DNA of 64,000 nt, from contig VCCP01000004.1 in NCBI GenBank assembly GCA_005765155.1, forward strand, positions 5,208,001 through 5,272,000, written 5' to 3'. Origin of the DNA: Zelopaecilomyces penicillatus. Taxonomy: Eukaryota; Ascomycota; Sordariomycetes; Hypocreales; Pseudodiploosporaceae. Position 1 is the stretch's first letter. Each line of letters opens with the position of its first letter. Shown in pieces: positions 10,862-21,380 of this stretch. Below the pieces are notes generated by a model. That model was not told the DNA's origin. It was given only the letters and a program-made list of their open reading frames with translations, and searched no databases. Made by a program: the position numbers and the translations under genes.

Positions 10862-12516
10862 TTAGTTAGCTGCCATTAGAGCCTCAATCTCTGCTGGCTC
10901 CTTGATTGCCGTCGTCAAGTTCTCGTAGCCAGTCTCCGTGACGAGAATGTTGTCTTCGATGCTGTTGTACTTAATGTCAGTGACTGCAAATTACGCATTC
11001 TTAAAAGCCTCCACATACCGAACACCGCCAACGTCCCAGTACTTTTCAAGAACAGCAGCGTCAATGAACTTGCTCTTCTCGGGGTGCTTCAAGTAAGGAT
11101 CGATGATGAAGTTGCAAAAGTATACCTATTGTTCAGTTAATGGAAGTTCATAAATCCAGCAGGATTCAGGGAGATCACGAGGGCACTTACGCCTGGCTCG
11201 ACTGTGACAACACCGCCGGCAGGAACTTTGCCTCGCAGACGGAGGTTCCGGAAAATCTCATCAGGGTCCTTGCGGTTGTGGTTGCCGCCGGTGTCGTGGG
11301 TATCCATGCCCAGGTAGTGTCCCAGTCCGTGAGGGAAGAAGGCTTGGCTGATACGGGCGTTGAAGATTTCGTGCTTGTCACCCTTGAGGATGCCAAGCGC
11401 CAGGAGGCCGTCGATGGCGATCTTGTGAGCAAGGACGTGAAGGTCATCCCACACCATGCCGGCCTTGATGGAGGCAATGCATTCCTTTTGCATCTTGTAT
11501 GCAATTTCGTAAATCTCCCGTGACTCCTTGGTAAACTTGCCGTTCAGGGGGAAGGTTCGCGTCTAAAGCAGCGCACCCATGTTAGATACTGATACAAACA
11601 TGAACATGACTTCAGAAAAGGAGTGACTTACAATATCTGCAGCATAGTTGTTCCACTCGGCGCCAGCATCCAGCAGCAGGTTGAGCTTGCCCCCTAAAGG
11701 AGCATCGTTGGGAACGTAGTGCAGAGTCGCAGCAGCCCGGCCAGCGGCGACAATGGGGTGATATGACATCTCCTTGGCGCCGTGGGCAACACACCTCTCC
11801 AAAAAGGCAGCCTCGAGCTCTCTCTCATTGTTGGCATTTCGGGCCTTTTCGAGGACAGCTTTGTGTGCCAGGCTGGATACGTGGTTGGCTTTGCGAAGCA
11901 TGGCGACCTCGAATTCATCCTTGACGACACGGGAAACCTCAATAGCCTCCTTGAGGGCGGTAAAGTCCTTGTTCTGGAACTCGATAAAGGTGATGTGGTC
12001 GGAAACCTGGCCGTCAATGGCATAGATGGCAGATTTGGAGTTACCGTGGGCGAGGTGAGCCAGTGTGGCGTTGACCTCGGTGGTGAGCTTGACCTCGTCG
12101 ACATCGTATAGCTTTAGGGCGTCGTCGATGGTGACGGGGAGGCCGGACCAGACGACATCTTCGGGGTCAATGGGAGGAATGAAGAGGGTAGACTTGGCGG
12201 ACTGGATGTCATAGGCGTAGTAGCAGTCTGCGAGGTTGCAGCCGGTGAGGTAGTAGAAGAATCGGCGCTGTCTGTATGTGAAGCAGTGTCAGTAGATATG
12301 TATAGGAAGTGGGGTGAAACCAATGGGCAGCATATGATCATACCGGAAATGCTCAGGAGAGTCATTGTCCTCTAGCATCTTTGTGTGACGCGCCTCGAGG
12401 TAGAGAACGCCATTGGCATCGGGGATTTTGCTGCGGATGAGGTCGACAACGCGCCGGGCATGGGCGTTGGCGGGGTATTTGCCCTTGAGGACGGCTTCAA
12501 AGTCTTCGGCGACCAT
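10862..12516 (-). CDS. pepP: Xaa-Pro aminopeptidase (M24B, pepP type)
   Basis: Five exons on the minus strand: 12344-12516, 11632-12271, 11191-11562, 11019-11125 and 10862-10961. All introns are GT-AG (57-72 bp) and frames close to 463 residues, matching the ~465 of fungal pepP proteins. It removes N-terminal residues preceding proline. The pita-bread metal ligands are visible: two Asp in LLLDAGAEWNNYAADITRTF, His in FFPHGLGHYLGMD, Glu in VTVEPGVYF and Glu in RIEDNILVT. The N-terminal EDFEAVLKGKYP and LEARHTKMLEDND segments are typical of the family. Start 12516 gives the usual protein, but the frame stays open upstream to an ATG at 12882, which would add a 122-residue Arg/Ser-rich, acid-free extension. 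Confidence 0.93.
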
Positions 12517-13719
12517 TGTGGCAGTAGCAGCAGCAGCAGAGGTGTGTTGATTGGTAGTGGAGGAGGGGGAGGAGGGGGAGGAGGGGGAGGAGGAGGAGGA
12601 AAATAGCGAGGGTAGTGGAGATGGAGAGAAATATCTGGAGTGGGTTGTCCAGCAGCGTCGCGACTCAAGAGGCAGAGGCCGACGGCTGCAAGAATGGAGG
12701 GGTCGAGCGCGGGGTCGCGATGAAGCCGTTCCCGGTGACGGGGTACAGCGGCCGAGGCGCAGAAGCTGCAGCGGTTGTTGCGTCAGGGCCTGGAGAGGAC
12801 CCTGGAGAGGAACGCTCACAGCGCCTGTAGTTGCCCGAAGCTGCAGCCTCTGCCGCAGCCCCGTTGTAGCTGCTGTGGCCATTCACGAGTTGCGCCCTCG
12901 GGAGGTCGTTTCGCCGAACTGGACAACAATGCTTACAGAGAAGGATTAGTGGAATTAGTGGGATGGGTTGGGGGATGAATGGTATGGGGATAGGTCAACG
13001 GGATGTCGAAAATAAGGGGTGGGTGTGGTGGTGGTGTAGGGACAGTGCACTATGTGCCAATCAGGCAGCCCGTTCTCAAACCACTTCCAGCGCTTGTTCT
13101 AGGCGACCGGATACGATTTATGCGAGCTACAGTGGGCGGGTTGACCGGTGCCCCACGGCGGTTGTCAGCGGCTTAGCCCCTGCAAGACGTCATTCGGTTG
13201 CTGTAAGTTGTCTGTACGTAAGTTCATCATGCGAGGATTTGAATCTCAACCTCTATCAAGTAACTCCAACTGATGCAACAAATCACGGCCACTCTGTCTT
13301 TTGCCCCTGCGTATTCGGTTTGTAAGATTTTCATTAGAACAAACATCATTAACATCTCCGCGGCATCCTTTTGGATCCATCATGGACGGGTTCTTGATTC
13401 ATTAACTGGTAGATGGTTCAACACCCACGTTTGCACACAATATGGATAGGGCTGATGCCCATTACAACACCATAGCATTGATATCAATGACAGCTTAAGA
13501 CTTGGTCTGGACTCTATGAGCACCAATATTGGCATTTCGGCACATTAAACTAACTTTCAGACGACATTCATCCAACATATCTAAATGAACATCTCTAGAC
13601 TTATAGCCATGCCGATCCTGCTTTCCATTCCTCCACGATCCAATGTCGACTACCCCTGTTGAGCCTTACAAAGTCATATCTGCTTGACCATCACCAAACA
13701 TATAATCTTTAATTCTTCT
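12517..13719. other. 5' region of pepP and intergenic DNA
   Basis: 12517-12882 is open in the pepP frame and includes a GGA-rich tract (12557-12600). The remainder to 13719 contains no supportable gene. Confidence 0.5.
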
Positions 13720-14433
13720 TCACGGCTCCAACGCAGGATTACCACCCGGCTGCAAATAACACCCTTCATGGCGCATCCAATCTATCACCGACCCCGGAAG
13801 CGACTCCACCACCAGCCTCGTCATACAATCCGATGTGTTTTTATTCGAATCATACACCTCCAGCGAGCCCTCGAACCCCCGTTCCCAGAGCATATCTTTA
13901 CCTTCAGCATCACACCGCGTCAATATCGAGTGCTTCCGCGGCCGCTTCCCCCGGGGCTCCATCATGCTGCTGCTGCTGTCGTCCTTTTTGTTGATGTCCA
14001 CGGGGATGATGGGCTCCGTTGCGTTGTGCGGAAAACAGTTGTACCGCGTCAGCTGCTGCATTATCGCGCACCAGTTTGGGTATGCGATCCCGTGCGGCTT
14101 GATGAAGAATTTGTAGAGCACAACCTCGGGCTGGTAGTCGTATTTGGACGTGGCGTAGCGGCAGCGAACGGAGACCCGGGAGGGGATCATGATGGGATCG
14201 TGGGCTGGTTTGCACTTGGGAGTTTTGCTGCCTGGTTTGTTTTTGCACGGCTTGAAATTGGGTTCGCCGATTTCTGTGGGCGTGGCAGTGACACAGGAGG
14301 TAGTTGTGGTGGTGATGGTGGTGATGTTAGTCGCTGTCGAGTTGATCTCCAGTTCGGTGATGTTGGTTGAGATCTCCGTGACATCGCCGTAGGCCATGCC
14401 AATGAGGCATAAGAACAGCGTGAGGACTTCCAT
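13720..14433 (-). CDS. Cys-rich secreted orphan protein
   Basis: I do not recognise a family. The frame opens at 14568, but ATG 14433 begins a clean signal peptide (MEVLTLFLCLIGMAYG), giving 237 residues. The mature part has nine cysteines, a Thr/Asn-rich N-terminal stretch with several N-glycosylation sequons (NIT, NST, NAT, NTS), and one basic site, RGKRPRK, near residue 160 that Kex2 could cut. Intronless. It sits alone between the aminopeptidase and the tandem secreted family, with which it shares no visible similarity. It could be a secreted effector or a wall-associated protein. Confidence 0.6.
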   Translation of the reverse strand: MEVLTLFLCLIGMAYGDVTEISTNITELEINSTATNITTITTTTTSCVTATPTEIGEPNFKPCKNKPGSKTPKCKPAHDPIMIPSRVSVRCRYATSKYDYQPEVVLYKFFIKPHGIAYPNWCAIMQQLTRYNCFPHNATEPIIPVDINKKDDSSSSMMEPRGKRPRKHSILTRCDAEGKDMLWERGFEGSLEVYDSNKNTSDCMTRLVVESLPGSVIDWMRHEGCYLQPGGNPALEP

Positions 14434-16158
14434 GATGTTGTACAGAGCCGAAAATTGATGTTGTGGGAGAAAACTGATCCCAACTCCATGAACAGATGGG
14501 CAGATTATTCCATCAATCTCGTAGAGAAGACTCTGCATACTTTCTGATGCCACTTCTGTAAGCCACATTCACATCAAAGTTAATCTGCCACCCATGTTGT
14601 TATCCTGCCATTCTTCTCTCCTACATGGCTGTTTGCTCTCTTTCATTTTCGGCGAAAGGCACATGGAATCAAGGTCAAGATAACATCTCCCACATGATAT
14701 TCTTGCCTTCTACGCATCCAAACACGCAACACTAAACTCCTCATCAACATATCGAGAGTGTACAATTCCCCGATTTCCTTAAAGAACATTCACAGCAACA
14801 CACACCGCCGTATGGAATAACGTTCCAGGGCGGCTGCAGAGTATAAGCACATCGCGAACTCTATATGGACGCCACAACAGGAAACTGGCTTATAGGTAGG
14901 CTCCATTTGACTTATCAGCCGGCCAATTAATGCCGATTTGTGAAAAGCTTTGGATGTAAGTTTTCCCATAACCCTGGTCCCACATCAGAATCGGTCATAT
15001 AATCAACAAAAGAAGAGACCCCATTCACCATACGTGGAGCGGGACCGGGGCTCGAATGGTACGGAGAATAACAGAGCTGTACGAACATTTGCCTCATATC
15101 CCCTAGCTCACTCATCATCTTTAACCTTGCTAGTGTAGACTGCAATATTTACCTAATACCGTCACTGTCTCAACCCAGTTACACGAGATCTGACATTTCA
15201 TCGTACTAAATACATACCGCCTTACTTTGATCCCTAGCATCTGCATCTAGTCTGGCGTCGGATCTCCCCGACAAGTAACGGCATCATTCAGGGTCCACGA
15301 ATCGGAGTCGGCACCCAGACATATCCAAGACATCCCAATCACCACCATCACCACCCCCTGGACCATACCTATTCGTAGAGTTGTAAGACATTTTTTCAAA
15401 TGTCATTCTTCCGTATTTTCAAACTTACAAAAGCAAAACCTTGCACATTGCTCTCCTGTTTATTAACACCTTACTCACTGATTACGGATGCTGATATGTA
15501 CATGACTGCCCTGTAGTCCTACCTCGCGTGCAGTCACCCAAGAAAGCCTCTCCCGAGACTGAATTGACTCTAGGAATATGTACTGCATGAACAGACCGAT
15601 CAGGAAACTCACTGTAGTTTTTGCGAGACATTTCCATCCCCATCCTGGGACACTCGACATCAGAGATGAAATAGCTGTTGAGGCCAAGGAACAGGGTTTC
15701 TTCTCCCCATGGCATTTTGCCAACCAAAGGGTCTCAGGAAGTACAAACAGTTGTTTTCTCTCCCGGCGTTGCATTTCATGTATGTTCCTTTTTCTTTAAA
15801 ATATGGCGCGTGTGTATTTGTCATTATAAATATAGTCTGGTGATTGGGTGACTGGCATGCAAGAGTAGATGTAGCACGACCATCATCATATGTGAGGTAT
15901 ATTCTCGGGGCGCTTCTTCTTACCAAAGTTCCTGTGCATATCCAACATGGTTGGGTAGTCACACGTTCTGTATTGTAAAGAATGTAAAGAATGTCAATAG
16001 ATGAAAACATAATCAAAGCACTCTCACACCACAATTGTCAGACCAGTAACATGCTTTATTACTTCATCTACTATTCTCTAGATATGTAAAGCAAAACTTT
16101 GACCCATTTCCCTCAATAAGCCAGCTATCCACTCAAAAATTGCAAGCACTTCTCTCCC
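14434..16158. other. Intergenic region with a possible coding remnant
   Basis: No complete gene is seen. On the minus strand, 15482-15727 has coding-like codons (81 codons, including SEFPDRSVHAVHIPRV and three Cys) but no ATG at its head. An adjacent shifted frame (about 15740-15800) reads MKCNAGRENNCLYFL. Together they could be the 3' part of a broken small secreted-protein gene, or chance. Confidence 0.3.
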
Positions 16159-17142
16159 TTAGTGAGGCAGAGCAGTTACTCGCCCCTCCACGCCATTGAG
16201 GATAATAGTAACGACAACATCGTTATGCTCATTATACAAGTTATAAACACCACCAGTCAAGTATTCGGCCTTGAAGTTATCCAACGCGTGTCCGAACATA
16301 ATACCCATCAACGTACCCTGGTCGCCCATGTTTTGAAACATGGCCTGCCAGTTGGAATAGCTGCCGAGTTGAAACGCCACAGCGAGGGCAGCCACGCTCG
16401 CTTGATTCGACTGTGCGATTCCAATGCGCAGGATGTTTTGGCCCGTGTTGGCGAGATTGCCGCGGATCATCTGCACGAGCCTCGGTGGGAAGAACTCTAC
16501 AATATCGGTATATGCGGGCAGCATTCTGTCGGCGACAAATCCCGTGGTTCGGAATAGGCTGAAACTGCGGCCTCGAATCTGTTCCCGGCGCACGTAGGTG
16601 CCGAAAACTTCGGCACGTACGATGAGATCCTTGGTGTGCTGCCTCTTGGTAGGTTGCTCGGGGGCAGAGGTTTCTTCAATGGCGAGCGGTTTCACCAGTT
16701 CTTCTTGAGTCCATGTAATGGCGGCATCATTATCATCATCGGTAGCCGTCTCATTGCCATCGCCGGATCGTTTACTAAACGAATGGCCTTGAACTTCAGC
16801 ATTCAGCCAGCGGCTGCTGTCATAGTAAAAGTAGCCATTCTGACACCTCGACGCAAGCTGATCAAACGAAGAAAGAAGATCGGAAATCTTGACCGAGCTG
16901 CCCTGCTTAGTCTGAATATTGACCTTGCAGTTGCCATGGCTTTCATACGCCTTCCAGCTGGGGATGCTGGCGTACGGGATCTTGCCGTAGACGGAGAATC
17001 TGGTGACGAGCGCGGTCAGAGCCACGACGCAGCTCTCGGGGAACTTGGCGCCTTGGTCAGACCAGCAGCCGTAGGTGGTGCCTGCTTCGACGATGTTGAG
17101 GCCAGCGAGGAGCGTGGCGGCAAGGATCGCAGGCCGAAGCAT
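16159..17142 (-). CDS. Secreted two-domain protein, tandem paralogue A
   Basis: Intronless, 327 residues from ATG 17142, chosen because it starts a signal peptide (MLRPAILAATLLAGLNIVEA); an in-frame ATG lies further upstream at 17199. Domain 1 (about 22-118) carries all four cysteines of the mature protein: Cys26 (YGCWSD), Cys38 (SCVVALTAL), Cys72 (GNCKV) and Cys100 (ASRCQNGYFYYD). An acidic linker with dibasic sites follows (KR124-125 and KR166-167, the latter in TKRQHTKD). A Cys-free C-terminal domain of about 155 residues ends ILNGVEGRVTALP. The Lys-Arg sites suggest Kex2 cleavage into two chains. The Cys pattern vaguely recalls Hce2/KP4-like secreted proteins, but this is a weak analogy. 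It is the most distal of three paralogues on the same strand. Confidence 0.8.
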   Translation of the reverse strand: MLRPAILAATLLAGLNIVEAGTTYGCWSDQGAKFPESCVVALTALVTRFSVYGKIPYASIPSWKAYESHGNCKVNIQTKQGSSVKISDLLSSFDQLASRCQNGYFYYDSSRWLNAEVQGHSFSKRSGDGNETATDDDNDAAITWTQEELVKPLAIEETSAPEQPTKRQHTKDLIVRAEVFGTYVRREQIRGRSFSLFRTTGFVADRMLPAYTDIVEFFPPRLVQMIRGNLANTGQNILRIGIAQSNQASVAALAVAFQLGSYSNWQAMFQNMGDQGTLMGIMFGHALDNFKAEYLTGGVYNLYNEHNDVVVTIILNGVEGRVTALPH

Positions 17143-17987
17143 GGTGTATGTAGGGTGTTGTTGTTGGTGTGGAGGAGTAGGTATGAGGATATGAGACAAT
17201 AGTATCAGGGAGATGGATATGTTGGTTGTTTCTTGCCGTCTTTAATGTACATCAAAGGTGATGGAATGTCTCAGGCTTTTTATAGTTGAATCACTTGCAA
17301 ATCGGTCTCCATTGTATTTAAACATAGGGCAGATCAGCATCAAAGCGATCGAAAATTTTACAGTCATTCTGTTGTCAAGTCTCAAACTAGTTGACAGCAA
17401 ACCACCAGGCTAACTATCCAGAGCGATCGCTCTCACTACGCTGACTGCACTGTTCCTGATCCAGAAGTAAACTGCTTCTAGTACACGGACGCGCGACGTC
17501 GTGCAGCTATGAAAGTGGAAGTTATCGATGTTATAAATACATGCTGATTCGGTGTTTCCAGCCGAATGCGGTAATACGCTAATCTCTTGAATCGAGCTGA
17601 CGGGGATCCGAGTGCCGCGTGGGGCCGGCGTCATTTCAGCCGCCATGTCCGGGTTGCTCGGTGTGTCAGGCTGTACAAGGTAAGTGTCTTTAAAGGCAGG
17701 GGATAATGTTTTATGATGCAGTCTGGTGCTGGAGTTCGTCGGGTAGTATAGTTTTGGTAACAAGGAAGATTGCGGCATTGATAAGTACATTGCAACCCTG
17801 GCTTCAAAGCAGTTCATGTAAGCCCATTATATTCAACGCAATTCTCTCTGCTCTACTATAGGACTGATACATTCAGAATGACATAAACATTCCTTATAAT
17901 CCTGCACCAACATGCCATTCACTTCCCAATCCACATAGACAGCAACAGCAATCCCAGCCAATATCTCATTCAAGTCCACATCCCCCC
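17143..17987. other. Intergenic region between paralogues A and B
   Basis: This holds the promoter of paralogue A. A 135-codon minus frame at 17410-17817 has no family match, signal peptide or splice support and is not called. Confidence 0.5.
17277..17284 (-). promoter_or_regulatory. TATA box of paralogue A
   Basis: Reads TATAAAAA on the minus strand, 135-142 bp upstream of the ATG at 17142. Spacing is matched in paralogues B and C. Confidence 0.6.
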
Positions 17988-19022
17988 TTACGATGGCGGC
18001 AGCGCACTCACTTGCCCCGTCACGCCATTCATGATAAACGTAACAATCACATCCTGAAGCGAATCATAAATATGATACACCGCACCCGTATACCCATGTT
18101 TCTGAAGATTATACAGCGCAGACGCCATCATCTCTCCAATTACACCCCCCTGTCCGCCCACAGTGCTGATGAGCGTCTGCCAGTTCGGATGCTTCCCTAG
18201 CTGCACTGCAATGGCGATAGCATTGACCGTCGAGCCATTGGCTAGGGCAATTCCGTCGCGGATGATGTCGCTACCGGCGTTGTTGCGCACTCGTTCGAGC
18301 ATTTGGACGAGTCGGACCGGCCACATCTGTGGGATGAGGTATGATGTGGCGGAAAGGCCGCCGGCGATGAATCCGGTACCTCGGTATAGAGTGTAGACGT
18401 GCCCGTTGTAGTTGGAAGTGAGGATGAAGGTGCCGGTGGGCTTTGCGCGGCGAAGGATGTCTTTGGTGTGCTGCCTTTTGTTGACGCTGGTGAAGGCGTC
18501 ACCGGTCTCGTCGATTCTCTTGGTATTTCCATCAGACTTGGGGTCTTCAGATGTTGCTGGCGGAAGAGGAATCTGTTCAACCGTCTCGTCCGTCTCCCAC
18601 CGAACCTCAGCCTTGTTCGCATCCTCAATGTTACCAAAATCTCTTCTCTTCTTAACCTTGAACCCAGATTGCCCCTGAAGTTCAGCATTCAACCACCCAT
18701 CATCATAATAAAAAAACCCATTCTGGCACCGAGATGCCAGCTGATCATAACTCGAAAGCAGATGCGTAATCAGCACCGAATTGCCGTGTCTCGTCTTAAG
18801 TGTCGCCCTGCATCTCCCATAGCTATTCTCGACAAGCCTGGCCGGAACAGAGACATACGTGCTTGCGTCCTTGACCGTCAGCTTGGTGACGAGCGAGGTC
18901 AATGCTACGACACAGTCTTCTCGGAACTTGTTGCTCTTGCCAGACCAGCAGCCGTAGGCGACTGCTTCGGCTGTTTGAAGGCCGGCCAACAAAGTGGTAA
19001 CGAGGAGTGTGAGCCTGACCAT
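17988..19022 (-). CDS. Secreted two-domain protein, tandem paralogue B
   Basis: Intronless, 344 residues from ATG 19022, which starts a signal peptide (MVRLTLLVTTLLAGLQTAEA). Four cysteines sit at 25, 37, 71 and 99, the same 12-34-28 spacing as in paralogues A and C. Shared segments are YGCWS, DCVVALTSLVTK, LLSSYDQLASRCQNGFFYYD and the linker motif NKRQHTKDI with KR182-183. Extra basic sites (VKKRRD, NTKRID) occur in the linker. The linker also has ETVEQIPLP, echoed by ESVEQIPLP in C. The Cys-free C-terminal domain includes RGTGFIAGG, GIALANGSTVNAIAIAVQLG and a YHIYDSLQDVIVTFIMNGVTG terminus. Function unknown; likely processed in the Golgi and secreted. Confidence 0.8.
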   Translation of the reverse strand: MVRLTLLVTTLLAGLQTAEAVAYGCWSGKSNKFREDCVVALTSLVTKLTVKDASTYVSVPARLVENSYGRCRATLKTRHGNSVLITHLLSSYDQLASRCQNGFFYYDDGWLNAELQGQSGFKVKKRRDFGNIEDANKAEVRWETDETVEQIPLPPATSEDPKSDGNTKRIDETGDAFTSVNKRQHTKDILRRAKPTGTFILTSNYNGHVYTLYRGTGFIAGGLSATSYLIPQMWPVRLVQMLERVRNNAGSDIIRDGIALANGSTVNAIAIAVQLGKHPNWQTLISTVGGQGGVIGEMMASALYNLQKHGYTGAVYHIYDSLQDVIVTFIMNGVTGQVSALPPS

Positions 19023-19961
19023 GATGGCGGTGGTGTTTGTGTGTTTGTTTGTGTGTGTTTGTTTGTTGTGCAAGTTTAGAGAATATGAAAGCTAATCAAA
19101 ACCAGTGTGTTGTTCTAAAGGTATTCTTCTTCATCAAGATGGGCGGGCAACTTCATCCTTTTTATACGCACTTTGCGCTTTGCGCTACCCCTGTTTCTAT
19201 TAAAAAGACGCGGCAGGGGAAAAAAGACTTTGATAGACTGAATTGATGGTCACTGAAACCTGAAAAAGGAAAGACGCAAAGAAATAGCGTCCATCATTCT
19301 CAATCTTCTCAGCGCCCCTTTCGTATCGCAAGCTTACTACATTAGTGCTCGGACTATGTAAGAAATAGTACTCTTCCCTTCTCTGTGTCTTTCCAATTCC
19401 CAACTAGCCAAAAGACCCAAGAGCTGAATGACCAGCATCCCATGTCAGTACAAAGCGAGACCGGATGTTGAAAGAATGTCACTCACTATGTAAGAAGGGG
19501 CCTTGGCGATGGAATGAGGCCGAGTCTAGGGCAGCATGCAGGATATATGACCGTTTGTACGATTGCTGCTCTTCCTATTTTTATTTTTTTTGGGGAAAAT
19601 CAGATAGCCTAGCCCTTAGGCTGAATTCTGATGGAAAGGCTAATCGCGACTTACACAAATGGACCCAACAACTTCCTAAAACAGATTGCCGTGTTGCCCG
19701 AGTTGTATCATCTCTCGCGAGTTCCCGAATATCAGCGCCCGTATTTCCTGATTAGGTAAACTAGACTTGTTAAAATGTTTGTAAAATATACACATTGGAT
19801 AATGTACACATACAGGTGTTCTGATGCTCGTCAACTCTCTGTATTAAATCGGGTGGTTCTATCTATCCATCTACACCTAGCTTCCATTTGAATTCTCTCT
19901 CAATTCAGCCTGCACAAACTATCATATACATCTTGTCAATGCCAGTTTCATCAGTTACATC
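19023..19961. other. Intergenic region between paralogues B and C
   Basis: This holds the promoter of paralogue B (TATA near 19160) and the 3' flank of paralogue C. No other gene is seen. Confidence 0.5.
19159..19166 (-). promoter_or_regulatory. TATA box of paralogue B
   Basis: Reads TATAAAAA on the minus strand, 137-144 bp upstream of the ATG at 19022, essentially the same spacing as in the two sister genes. Confidence 0.6.
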
Positions 19962-20990
19962 CTACAACGAGCTCAATGTCCCTGTGACTCCATTCAGTAT
20001 AAAGGTTATAATGACATCGTTATGTTCATCATAGATGTGATAAATTGCACCAGTCCACCTGTTTGTGAGGAAATCTTGCAATGCATCCCCCATAAAATTA
20101 AACGCCGATTGTCCACTATCGCCAACTCTGTTGAATAGAGACTGCCAGCTTTTTGCATTGCCGAGCTGTGCAGCAACGGCGATGGCGCTCACTGTGGAGC
20201 CATTGGGCTGCGCAAGCCCCGTGCGAATAATGCTAGAACCAGTGTGTGTGAGTGCCGCGTTGATCAAATCATCAATCCGCGCCGGGAAATTCATCGCGAT
20301 AGTGTATACGGTATTGAAGGCATCAGGACCGAAGAATCCAGTGGCTCTCCGTAAAGTGTAGGCACGACCATGGACGGTTGACTTTTTGAGCACGGGGCCG
20401 ACGGGCTTAACGCCGCGGAGGGTGATGTCCCTTGTATGCTGTCTCTTGTTGCTGCTGGGTGGGATGGAGGCTTTGTCTGGAAGAGGAATCTGTTCGACTG
20501 ATTCCTCTCTGTGCCATGTAACACGAGTAGCACCACCGGCGCCATTATGCGAGAAGTCTGGATTGGAAATATCATCCGCCTCTGTGCCTCTGGGCTTGTT
20601 TGTCCCAGCCGCTGCCGCCGCCTCCCGCCACCCACCATGACCCTGGATCTGCCCTTCCAACCAGGAGTCATACTTGAACCAGCCATTCTGACACCGGCCA
20701 GCAACGTGGTCATAGGAGGAGATCAATGCCTTGATGGATACTGAGTTCCCATACGTCGTCCTAATCGATGCCTTACACCCCTTGTAGTAGCTGGACGAAA
20801 TATCGCGCGGAATAGAAGCATGTGATTCGTGTCCATGCACTGCGAATCGCGTGATGAGCGAGGTCAAAGCCACCATGCAATCATCATGGAACTTGATGTT
20901 CCAGTCGGACCAGCAGCCATACGTAGTAGTAGCTTCAACACCTTGAAAGGCAGCTAGAAGCGCTCCAGCGAGAACAATAGGTCGCACCAT
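19962..20990 (-). CDS. Secreted two-domain protein, tandem paralogue C
   Basis: Intronless, 342 residues from ATG 20990, with signal peptide MVRPIVLAGALLAAFQGVEA. Cysteines lie at 26, 38, 72 and 100. Conserved blocks are TYGCWSD, DDCMVALTSLITRF, ISSYDHVAGRCQNGWFKYD, NKRQHTRDI (KR182-183) and a C-terminal YHIYDEHNDVIITFILNGVTG. The inter-domain linker (about 118-180) is Ala/Gly-rich and differs from both sisters, so the two domains are under stronger constraint than the linker. It is the gene nearest the likely upstream end of the array; an 80-bp tandem duplication lies about 390 bp 5' of its ATG. Function unknown; the bipartite, Kex2-type layout suggests a secreted effector or interference protein. 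Confidence 0.8.
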   Translation of the reverse strand: MVRPIVLAGALLAAFQGVEATTTYGCWSDWNIKFHDDCMVALTSLITRFAVHGHESHASIPRDISSSYYKGCKASIRTTYGNSVSIKALISSYDHVAGRCQNGWFKYDSWLEGQIQGHGGWREAAAAAGTNKPRGTEADDISNPDFSHNGAGGATRVTWHREESVEQIPLPDKASIPPSSNKRQHTRDITLRGVKPVGPVLKKSTVHGRAYTLRRATGFFGPDAFNTVYTIAMNFPARIDDLINAALTHTGSSIIRTGLAQPNGSTVSAIAVAAQLGNAKSWQSLFNRVGDSGQSAFNFMGDALQDFLTNRWTGAIYHIYDEHNDVIITFILNGVTGTLSSL

Positions 20991-21128
20991 GGTGAAAGTG
21001 GTAAATATGCGTCGCGGCAGCGGGTACCACAAAGTCGATGATGGTATGAGAAGAAAGAGGATTGTTTCTCTTGATAATGAAGGGAGATGTCTTGTTTTTC
21101 ATGAGTATGATGGAGGGGATGCTCGAGG

Positions 21129-21135
21129 TTTTATA
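21129..21135 (-). promoter_or_regulatory. TATA box of paralogue C
   Basis: Reads TATAAAA on the minus strand, 139-145 bp upstream of the ATG at 20990, matching the spacing in paralogues A and B. Confidence 0.6.
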
Positions 21136-21380
21136 AGCCATGATATTCTTTTGTTTTTGCCTTTCGTATCAAGATAAAAATTTATATGGCGACACATGGC
21201 GGCCGAAGCTCAAAAGAGTTGAGTCTCTAGAACGGAGACTCACTGCATCCGTAACAGATAGTTTCCCATATTCAGAAACTTTCTTACTCAGCTTACTACA
21301 TCTAACGATGTAAAAACGTTATAGCGAACGGAGCATCATCCATACGAAACGGTCAACCATCTAATTAATGGATCTCTTTA

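Noticed and set aside
17410..17817. 135-codon minus-strand frame between paralogues A and B
   Set aside because: No signal peptide, no family resemblance, no splice sites, and no similarity to the paralogues.
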